Assembly: GCA_051278165.1 (NCBI GenBank) | Contig: JBNMNW010000328.1 | Span: 1-6,253, forward strand | Direction of reading: 5' to 3' | From: GCA-2684655 sp051278165 | Lineage (GTDB): Bacteria > Planctomycetota > UBA1135 > UBA2386 | DNA length: 6,253 nucleotides | Part shown: positions 1 through 5,414 of the stretch, one piece after another | Layout: every line of letters starts with the position of its first letter | Numbering within the stretch: position 1 is the stretch's first letter | Made by a program: the position numbers and the translations under genes | Notes under the pieces: generated by a model | The model's input: the letters and a program-made list of their open reading frames with translations, nothing else | Told to the model about the DNA's origin: nothing | Database searches by the model: none

Positions 1-144
1 TGACAGGAAAATTGGCGGCAGTTCGTCAGCTGCCTGAAGTGTGGAGGAATGGTTGGGCGGCGATCAGATTGTTGTCACCGGCAGAGGGCGAAGATGTGGT
101 TTTTTGTCCAGGCACCGTACCGACTTCTATATCGTCAGTGGTCG
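1..144. other. Non-coding upstream stretch before the carboxylase gene
   Basis: This stretch begins with a TGA at 1-3, which could be the stop codon of a gene to the left, but that cannot be judged from inside the window. The frame of the following gene is open from base 4, with earlier ATGs at 49 and 94. The ATG at 49 follows a GGAGG only one base away, too close to act as its ribosome binding site. The ATG at 94 has a GAGGG five bases upstream. Neither extension adds sequence that looks like the start of this enzyme family. I see no other gene here. Confidence 0.5.
104..133 (+). promoter_or_regulatory. Possible sigma70-type promoter for the carboxylase gene
   Basis: TTGTCC at 104-109 matches the -35 consensus at four of six positions. 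It is separated by 18 bases from TATATC at 128-133, which matches the -10 consensus at four of six positions. Transcription would begin near base 140, only about five bases before the ATG at 145. That would explain the lack of a Shine-Dalgarno sequence before that start and would make the transcript almost leaderless. It would also rule out the earlier ATGs at 49 and 94 as main starts. The match is modest and was made by eye. Confidence 0.35.
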
Positions 145-1755
145 ATGAGTGACGTTCTGCATAGTTCTGCCAAGCCTAGTTCGACCGAGTTTCGCGAGAA
201 TCGCGAGCACCACCTGCGCACGATCCAGGAGATCGAGGGGCATGTAGCCAAGGCTAAGCTTGGCGGCGGTGAGGAGGCGTGTGCAAGGCACCACAAACGT
301 GGCAAGCTGCTGCCGCGCGAACGCATCGACGCGTTGTTGGATCCGGGGACACCGTTCTTGGAACTGTCATCGCTGGCTGCGAACGGGCTCTACAAGGATG
401 CGGCACCGAGCGCTGGTGTGGTCACTGGGGTCGGCTTGGTCGAAGGGCGTGAGGTGATGATTGTCGCCAACGACGCGACCGTGAAGGGCGGCACCTACTT
501 CCCGATGACGGTGAAGAAGCACGTGCGCGCTCAAGAAGTCGCGCTCGAGAACAACCTGCCGTGCATCTACCTGGTCGACTCAGGCGGCGCGTTCTTGCCA
601 TTGCAGGACGAAGTGTTCCCCGACCGCGATCACTTCGGCCGCATCTTCTATAACCAAGCGCGCATGTCCGCGGCGCGCATCCCGCAGATCGCGGTTGTGC
701 TCGGTTCGTGCACGGCCGGCGGCGCGTATGTGCCGGCGATGAGCGATGAGAGCATCATCGTCAAGGGCAACGGCACGATCTTCCTCGGCGGCCCGCCGCT
801 GGTGAAGGCCGCGACCGGCGAAGTCGTTTCGGCCGAAGACCTCGGCGGCGCTGATGTGCACACGCGCTTGAGCGGCGTTGCGGACCATTTCGCGGAAGAC
901 GAACCGCACGCGCTCGAATTGGCGCGTTCGATCGCTCGTCACCTCAACACGCAGAAGCCGCAGCAGCTAGCGATGCAGTCGGTGGAAGAGCCGCTCTACG
1001 ATCCCGAAGAGCTGCTCGGAGTGATCCCGAAGGACACGCGCACGCCGTATGACGTTCGCGAAGTGATTGCGCGCCTCGTCGATGGCAGCCGCTTCCATGA
1101 GTTCAAGTCGCGCTACGGTGCGACGCTGGTGACCGGCTTCGCGCACATTCACGGCATGCCCGTCGGCATCGTGGCGAACAACGGCATCCTGTTCTCCGAG
1201 AGTTCCCAGAAGGCCGCGCACTTTGTGGAGCTTTGCAGCCAACGCAAGATCCCCCTGCTGTTCCTGCAGAACATCACCGGCTTCATGGTTGGTCGGAAGT
1301 ATGAGACCGGCGGCATCGCCAAGGATGGCGCCAAGATGGTGCAGGCCGTCGCTACGGCACAGGTCCCGAAGATCACCGTGTTGGTTGGCGGCTCGTTTGG
1401 CGCCGGCAACTACGGCATGTGTGGCCGCGCCTACCAACCGCGCTTCCTGTTCACATGGCCCAACTCGCGCATCTCTGTGATGGGCGGCGAGCAAGCGGCC
1501 AGCGTGTTGGCGCAGGTCAAGAAGGACCAGCTCGAAAAGAAGGGTGAGAGCATGTCCGCCGAAGAGGAGGCCGCGTTGAAGGCGCCGATCCTAGAGAAAT
1601 ACGAGACCGAAGGTCATCCGCTCTACGCGACGGCGCGCCTCTGGGACGACGGCATCATCGACCCGCGCCAGACGCGGTCGGCGTTGGGGTTGGCGTTCTC
1701 CGCGACCCTCAATCAAGAGATCCCGGACTGGCAGGCTCCCGTCTTCCGGATGTGA
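145..1755 (+). CDS. mccB: Methylcrotonyl-CoA carboxylase, carboxyltransferase (beta) subunit
   Basis: This subunit transfers the carboxyl group from carboxybiotin to 3-methylcrotonyl-CoA, giving 3-methylglutaconyl-CoA in leucine breakdown in the cytoplasm. The 536-residue product matches the usual family length of about 535. From the ATG at 145, RGKLLPRER lies near residue 47, as expected. Family signatures follow in order: NDATVKGGTY, DSGGAFLPLQDEVFPDR, GSCTAGGAYVPAMSDE, FLGGPPLVKAATGE and EDLGGADVH in the N-terminal crotonase-fold domain, then LLFLQNITGFMVGRKYETGG, GGSFGAGNYGMCGRAY and ISVMGGEQAASVLAQVK in the C-terminal domain. It ends in VFRM like its relatives. The enzyme needs a biotin-carrying alpha subunit, which is not in this window. 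Geranyl-CoA carboxylase beta is a close paralogue and a less likely alternative. Other names in use are liuB and MCCC2. Confidence 0.95.
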   Translation: MSDVLHSSAKPSSTEFRENREHHLRTIQEIEGHVAKAKLGGGEEACARHHKRGKLLPRERIDALLDPGTPFLELSSLAANGLYKDAAPSAGVVTGVGLVEGREVMIVANDATVKGGTYFPMTVKKHVRAQEVALENNLPCIYLVDSGGAFLPLQDEVFPDRDHFGRIFYNQARMSAARIPQIAVVLGSCTAGGAYVPAMSDESIIVKGNGTIFLGGPPLVKAATGEVVSAEDLGGADVHTRLSGVADHFAEDEPHALELARSIARHLNTQKPQQLAMQSVEEPLYDPEELLGVIPKDTRTPYDVREVIARLVDGSRFHEFKSRYGATLVTGFAHIHGMPVGIVANNGILFSESSQKAAHFVELCSQRKIPLLFLQNITGFMVGRKYETGGIAKDGAKMVQAVATAQVPKITVLVGGSFGAGNYGMCGRAYQPRFLFTWPNSRISVMGGEQAASVLAQVKKDQLEKKGESMSAEEEAALKAPILEKYETEGHPLYATARLWDDGIIDPRQTRSALGLAFSATLNQEIPDWQAPVFRM

Positions 1756-1765
1756 TCTGCCGGTC

Positions 1766-1785
1766 GTGAGGCTGCCGCGCCTCGC
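1766..1785 (+). terminator. Likely hairpin terminator after the carboxylase gene
   Basis: GTGAGGC at 1766-1772 pairs with GCCTCGC at 1779-1785, giving seven base pairs including one U-G wobble, around a six-base loop. It lies 11 bases after the stop codon and is followed by TTGTGGTTTG, a loosely T-rich tail rather than a clean T run. This is consistent with a weak intrinsic terminator that separates the carboxylase from the DUF4262 gene. Confidence 0.45.
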
Positions 1786-1841
1786 TTGTGGTTTGAACCG
1801 GGTACAGTACGCAAGGCTGCTTCGGCTATGGTGCTTGGCTC

Positions 1842-2315
1842 ATGCGCGAGTTTTCCGAAGATCTTTCCCCTGCCGAGAAGAAGGTCCTGCAAGACGTTCT
1901 TGAAGAGGGTGTGCACATCGTGCATGTGCCTCGTAGCGACGATGGGCCTGCCTTTTCGGCGACGATTGGGCTGTGGTTCCACTTCGAGCAGCCTGAAGTG
2001 ATGGTGTTTGGAATGCCTGAAGAGGTTGCGGAGGACTTGCTGAATGGGGTCGCCGATGCCGCTGATGAAGGCCAACGCTTCAAGCATGGCGAGGAACACA
2101 AGAAGCTGTTGGTCGGCTACGCGGTGCGGTTCTTTGACGTGCCAAAGGAAAAGGTCGCCGAATACCTCGGCACGGCGCAGTGGGCGTACGCCGGCAAGGA
2201 GTTTCCGGTGTTGCAACTAGTCTGGCCGGACAAGCAGCAGCGCTGGCCGTGGCAAGAAGGGGTTCGCGATGGCTTCCGTAACTCGCAGCCGATCCTCGGG
2301 TCGCTCGACGCGTGA
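1842..2315 (+). CDS. DUF4262 domain-containing protein
   Basis: This is a 157-residue soluble protein with no signal peptide or membrane segment. The DUF4262 pattern fills almost the whole chain: GVHIVHVP (23-30), then FSATIGLWFHFEQPEVMVFGMP (38-59), then AEDLLNGVADAADEGQRF (63-80), and the strongly typical FPVLQLVWPDKQQRWPW (121-137) followed by NSQPILG (147-153). The biochemical role of this family is not known. The ATG at 1842 lacks a clear Shine-Dalgarno sequence. TACAGT at 1803-1808 could be a -10 element, but no matching -35 was found. The stop codon overlaps the GTG start of the next gene (GTGA at 2312-2315), so the two are probably co-transcribed and translationally coupled. Confidence 0.88.
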   Translation: MREFSEDLSPAEKKVLQDVLEEGVHIVHVPRSDDGPAFSATIGLWFHFEQPEVMVFGMPEEVAEDLLNGVADAADEGQRFKHGEEHKKLLVGYAVRFFDVPKEKVAEYLGTAQWAYAGKEFPVLQLVWPDKQQRWPWQEGVRDGFRNSQPILGSLDA

Positions 2316-2500
2316 GCCAGCAGCGCCACAAGTTGGCGAGCGGCTACTTCCTCGCCTTCTTCTTCTTCCTGTTCGCGATGCTGTTGTGGCTGCGCGGCAT
2401 GGGCAAGTTGTTGTTGCCGGCTGCGTTACTTGCGGTCATTGGCTACGGCGCGCATCGCATCATCAAGAAGATCCGCGAGCCGCTCGAGGATGCTGAGTAG
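2312..2500 (+). CDS. Small two-helix membrane protein, unknown function
   Basis: The 62-residue product has a short polar N-terminus (MSQQRHKLAS), a first hydrophobic helix at about 12-28 that includes four consecutive phenylalanines, a short basic turn (LRGMGK), a second helix at about 33-47, and a charged tail (HRIIKKIREPLEDAE). By the positive-inside rule, both ends would be cytoplasmic. The GTG start overlaps the DUF4262 stop by four bases, and no separate ribosome binding site is visible, so translation probably depends on re-initiation. Its TAG stop at 2498-2500 directly abuts the stop of the gene on the other strand. I do not recognise a family. The hydrophobic profile and the overlap are the main support for a real gene. 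Confidence 0.65.
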   Translation: MSQQRHKLASGYFLAFFFFLFAMLLWLRGMGKLLLPAALLAVIGYGAHRIIKKIREPLEDAE

Positions 2501-3691
2501 CTAGCGCGCCATCACGAACTCAAGTGGTTCGTGACCGGCGTTGCCAACGCTCTTGAGCGTCAGGATCTCTGGGGACTTGTCGATCACTAACGGCCCCGTG
2601 CCGAACGGATCGTCCAGCGGCTTACTCTCGACGCCGCGATGCATGTCGAGCGCCATGCGCAGTAAGCGCACCTTGCCGAGTGAGTGGCGGATCGACGCCT
2701 CACACGGCACCACGTTGGGAAACACCATTGCCGCGACCTCGTTGCCGCTGTCGCGAACCTCTTTGGTGATCTGGTCGAACAAGCGTTGGCGAGTTTGCCA
2801 GTCCGTTGTGCCGCTGTTGTTCAGGCGGTTGTAATTGACGGACGTCATCAGCACCGCATCGGCAAGCATCCAGCGCGCGGATAAGCCGTAGCGCCATGAG
2901 CCGCCGGCAACCCAGTCCGCTTGACTCGATTGCTGTTGGAACTGTTCCGTCAGGAACAGCAACTCGCGATCGGTTGGCAGGTTCTCGGGCATCTTCGCAT
3001 CGAGCTTGGCCAGGCCCGCAGCGAGCGCTGCGGCCGCATCCGGGTCAAGCGCTCGCAGCGCCTCATCGGTCCACGGTTCGATGGCGATCGCGACCATCGC
3101 CACGCTGATCATTTGGTGGAGCAGCAAGCCATCGCTGAAGACGTCTACCGCCATGCCCAATGAGTCGAGGCTGACCTCAACGCTCGCCATATCGTCGCCA
3201 GCGCGGCGCAGGTATCGCGTTTCGAATGCTGCTGCGTTGCTGACCCAGCGGTAGTTCAGGAAGTTGATTGTCCTGGCGGCGTCAAGGTTGTCTCGGTCAA
3301 CACGCAGGCGGCTCGCGTGCGCGCCGGCCCGCAAGGCGGTCAGTGCTGGCTGCCACGCGTCTCGCAGTTCGCCGGCCATCGCTGCAATTTGCTCGTCCGA
3401 TTTGCCGACTAAATCACCCAGCGATTCATCGTCCTTGAGCACGCCGCTCATGATCTCGGCAGCCTGCTCGTAGTGCGTGAACGCATGCCCATCGCCCGCA
3501 ACACCCCACAGCGGTTCGCGTGTGTCTGGCTGTGCTAGCCAGCCGGCGTGCAGCGCCTTGTGCGTGTCACCCATCGCATGCCAGCTAGAACTGGTCTTTG
3601 ACTGCACAATCGCAGCGGACGTCATCAGCAAGGCGACTGCAGATACAATGCCGCCAATCATGCGGCGCTGGCGTTTGTGTAGAGCTTTCAC
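2501..3691 (-). CDS. N-terminally anchored exported protein, unknown function
   Basis: The 396-residue product starts with a basic stretch (VKALHKRQRR, residues 1-10), then one hydrophobic segment (about 12-29), typical of a signal anchor or uncleaved signal peptide. The rest is mostly helical and would lie outside the cytoplasmic membrane. Near the C-terminus, a helix (VRLLRMALDMHRG, 341-353) is followed by PLDDPFGTGPLVI (358-370) and LTLKSVGNAGHE (377-388). This order resembles a C-terminal pattern I associate with planctomycete hypothetical proteins and pseudopilin-like domains (LALALxxY, DPFxGxPL, YSVGxNGxDDGG). That resemblance is from memory and is not a family assignment. The GTG at 3691 was chosen because it supplies the basic N-region. 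An ATG at 3661 would give 386 residues and remove it. The frame stays open further upstream, but there it runs antisense to the TPR gene. Confidence 0.75.
   Translation of the reverse strand: MKALHKRQRRMIGGIVSAVALLMTSAAIVQSKTSSSWHAMGDTHKALHAGWLAQPDTREPLWGVAGDGHAFTHYEQAAEIMSGVLKDDESLGDLVGKSDEQIAAMAGELRDAWQPALTALRAGAHASRLRVDRDNLDAARTINFLNYRWVSNAAAFETRYLRRAGDDMASVEVSLDSLGMAVDVFSDGLLLHQMISVAMVAIAIEPWTDEALRALDPDAAAALAAGLAKLDAKMPENLPTDRELLFLTEQFQQQSSQADWVAGGSWRYGLSARWMLADAVLMTSVNYNRLNNSGTTDWQTRQRLFDQITKEVRDSGNEVAAMVFPNVVPCEASIRHSLGKVRLLRMALDMHRGVESKPLDDPFGTGPLVIDKSPEILTLKSVGNAGHEPLEFVMAR
2512..2534. terminator. Perfect inverted repeat at the convergent gene junction
   Basis: TCACGAAC at 2512-2519 and GTTCGTGA at 2527-2534 form a perfect eight-base-pair stem around a seven-base loop. 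The hairpin begins 12 bases after the stop of the small membrane protein gene, so it could terminate rightward transcription, although no T run follows. On the other strand it lies inside the last codons of the anchored-protein gene. It may act as a transcription barrier or RNA-stabilising structure for the rightward message. The structure is visible; the function is inferred. Confidence 0.4.
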
Positions 3692-3718
3692 GCACGTTGC
3701 TATCGGTCCGTTCAGCTC

Positions 3719-3733
3719 ATTATTGGCTATACT
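3719..3733. promoter_or_regulatory. Divergent promoter region with two -10-like boxes
   Basis: The 48-base gap between the divergent genes holds two back-to-back -10-like boxes. On the plus strand, TATACT at 3728-3733 matches the consensus at five of six positions and predicts transcription from about 3740, exactly at the ATG of the TPR gene. On the minus strand, AATAAT (complement of 3719-3724) also matches at five of six and would give a leader of about 20 bases before the GTG at 3691. No convincing -35 box was found for either. Overlapping divergent promoters would compete for RNA polymerase. Confidence 0.4.
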
Positions 3734-3739
3734 GATGGC

Positions 3740-4867
3740 ATGAAGTCCCTGCTTGCGATTGCTCTCGCTGGTGCCGCGATGACACCGTGCCTTTGGGATA
3801 GCGACACGCTCGACACCGAGCTGCGTGGCTTGCCCGAATCGTTTGACTTGATCGTCGGCAAGTGGCATCGCCACAGCGACGCATACTACGAAGACCGCGT
3901 GACCAAGCTGACCGCTAAGGCGACGTTGACGCTGGTGGACCTCGACGATCTCGCGGTTGCCTATGAGCATCTCGAGAAGCGCGATCTGGCGATCGAGACC
4001 ATGGCGGACAAGGCCAAGGCGTTGGCGGCCAAGCCGGACAAGGAACATCAGTATCGCTATCACGCGAACCTCGGCACGTTCTACGCGCACGCCGGCAGGT
4101 TCGAGGATGCGCTGCGTGAGTTGCGAACGGCAGTCGAGATCAACCCGGACGCGCACTTCGGTCGCGAGGTGTTCCAGATCGAGTTGATCGAATACGTCGC
4201 TCACGCCAAGAAGGATCCAACGGTGTGGACGCTGCACAGTTGCTTGCGTCACGCGGGCTACTACTTGCCGTTTATGGTTGGCAGGGGCAGCGTTAGTTCG
4301 GACCCCGTGACGTCTAGGGAGCGACCAGGATGGAGCGGCAACCGCGACCTTGACTGGGATGCAGCCCACAAGGCTCTGGCCGGCATGTTGCGGTTTGGTG
4401 GTCTCGAAGCAGCCGAGCTGTATCGCGGGTTAGGCGAGCTGTACTTGTCGAAGGAGAACCTCAACCTTGCATGGTGGGCCTACGGTCGCGCCATCGAACG
4501 CGGTCATCCGGCAGCGGACAACCTGGAGCTGATTCGTAAGTCGATCGAGAGTCACTGGAACGAAGCGCGTCCACACAACAAGACTGGCCACGTCAATCCG
4601 ACCAAAGCCGACTACGGCAAGCAGCGTTCGGCAGCTGACCAGTGGCTCGCGCGATTCCAGCAGGCAGAGGCGGAGGCGATTACACGCGGTGAAGACCTGC
4701 GTTCGGATGCAGCGCTCAAGTCACTGCTGAACGTTGCCAATGGCATCGCGCCAAGCGGTGCGGATGCGAAGACGGCGACGCTCGGTTGGCGCGCGATGAC
4801 GTTGATCAGTTGCCTGTGCCTGTTCGGGTTTCTGTTCTTCTTGCGGGCACGTGCGGGACAGGCATGA
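3740..4867 (+). CDS. Exported TPR protein with C-terminal membrane anchor
   Basis: The 375-residue product begins with a signal peptide (MKSLLAIALAGAA), followed by CLWDSDTLDTEL (17-28), a conserved-looking N-terminal motif of some exported bacterial TPR proteins. Cys17 is preceded by Pro, so it is not a normal lipobox. Helical repeats occur at about 68-100 (AVAYEHLEKRDLAIETMADK), 105-138 (the clearest: NLGTFYAHAGRFEDALREL, ending AVEINPDA) and 227-260 (YRGLGELYLSKENLNLAWWA). A C-terminal hydrophobic helix (about 350-368) followed by RARAGQA would anchor it with a short basic cytoplasmic tail. TPR repeats usually bind proteins; no partner can be named. It lacks a Shine-Dalgarno sequence and may be leaderless. 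Its TGA overlaps the ATG of the next gene (ATGA, 4864-4867), which implies coupling with the methyltransferase-family protein. Confidence 0.85.
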   Translation: MKSLLAIALAGAAMTPCLWDSDTLDTELRGLPESFDLIVGKWHRHSDAYYEDRVTKLTAKATLTLVDLDDLAVAYEHLEKRDLAIETMADKAKALAAKPDKEHQYRYHANLGTFYAHAGRFEDALRELRTAVEINPDAHFGREVFQIELIEYVAHAKKDPTVWTLHSCLRHAGYYLPFMVGRGSVSSDPVTSRERPGWSGNRDLDWDAAHKALAGMLRFGGLEAAELYRGLGELYLSKENLNLAWWAYGRAIERGHPAADNLELIRKSIESHWNEARPHNKTGHVNPTKADYGKQRSAADQWLARFQQAEAEAITRGEDLRSDAALKSLLNVANGIAPSGADAKTATLGWRAMTLISCLCLFGFLFFLRARAGQA

Positions 4868-5319
4868 ACTCCAGCTATCCGCGCGACATCCCGCCGCTGT
4901 GGTTGCTGTTGACGCTGGTGGCGATGGTGACGCTGCACTTCACGATGCCACTACAGATGTTGGTGTTGGCTCCATGGCGGCAACTCGGTTGGATCGGCAT
5001 TGCTGGCGGCGTGCTGTTGGTCTTGCTCAGCGCCATTCGATTCAAGCGAGCCGGCACTGGGGTGCGGCCGTTTAGCGAAGCGACCACGGTGGTGTCCGGC
5101 GGCGCGTTCCGTTGGACCCGCAACCCGATGTATCTCGGCATGGTGACCGTGGCCGTCGGTGTGGCTATTTGCCTCGGGAGCGCCTCCCCGATGTGGCTGC
5201 CCGTGATGCTGTTTTTTGTCCTCGATCGGCGCTTTGTTAGACGTGAGGAAGAGTTCTTACGTGACTCACAGGGCGAGGCTTACGACGAATACCGCAGGTC
5301 GGTCCGACGCTGGATCTGA
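4864..5319 (+). CDS. Isoprenylcysteine carboxyl methyltransferase family membrane protein
   Basis: The 151-residue integral membrane protein has about four hydrophobic segments (11-27, 41-58, 90-106, 108-121). The family signature is clear: a glycine and arginine stretch, GGAFRWTRNPMYLGM (79-93), and the C-terminal RREEEFLRDSQGEAYDEYRR (126-145) ending RRWI. In the ICMT/PEMT-like superfamily these regions help bind S-adenosylmethionine and form the catalytic end. Bacterial members of this size are common, and their substrates are mostly unknown. Methylation of a lipid, quinone or small molecule is more likely than of prenylated protein. The start at 4864 was chosen because it overlaps the TPR gene's stop by four bases; a longer frame from 4786 lies wholly inside the TPR gene. 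The coding sequence ends in TGA. Confidence 0.85.
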   Translation: MNSSYPRDIPPLWLLLTLVAMVTLHFTMPLQMLVLAPWRQLGWIGIAGGVLLVLLSAIRFKRAGTGVRPFSEATTVVSGGAFRWTRNPMYLGMVTVAVGVAICLGSASPMWLPVMLFFVLDRRFVRREEEFLRDSQGEAYDEYRRSVRRWI

Positions 5320-5414
5320 AGCTCCGGTGCGCATTGCTCCCTGACGCGATTGCCTAGCTCGTCTCCAAGACGTGCTCGCCGGCCCGGCGACGCATCTACT
5401 GGAGACCTCACACA
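5320..5414 (+). other. Intergenic region with hairpin and ribosome binding site
   Basis: This 95-base gap separates the methyltransferase gene from the thioredoxin-like gene. TCGCCG at 5376-5381 pairs with CGGCGA at 5385-5390 around a three-base loop. It forms a strong GC hairpin with no T tail, so it is a doubtful terminator. A Shine-Dalgarno-like GGAG at 5401-5404 lies ten bases before the ATG at 5415 and is the only clear one in the window. No convincing promoter was found, so read-through from the preceding gene is possible. Confidence 0.45.

Noticed and set aside
49..144. N-terminal extension of the carboxylase from the ATG at 49 or 94
   Set aside because: The GGAGG before 49 is one base from the ATG. 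The extension has no family similarity, and the start at 145 gives the usual family length. The ATG at 94 has a fair GAGGG and cannot be fully excluded.
1802..1810. GTACAGTAC palindrome before the DUF4262 gene as an operator
   Set aside because: Nine bases with an odd centre is too short to support a binding site, and it overlaps a possible -10 box.
2357..2368. Four TTC triplets in a row as a phase-variable repeat
   Set aside because: The tract is short, changes in triplet number would not shift the frame, and it simply encodes phenylalanines in a membrane helix.
3692..4369. Open minus-strand extension of the anchored-protein frame, up to 622 residues in total
   Set aside because: It runs antisense across the well-supported TPR gene, has no recognisable sequence, and the signal-anchor-like N-terminus begins only at 3691. 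High-GC coding DNA often leaves the opposite strand open.
5376..5390. GC-rich hairpin after the methyltransferase gene as an intrinsic terminator
   Set aside because: There is no T run after the stem, so termination cannot be claimed. It is noted only as a structure within the intergenic region.
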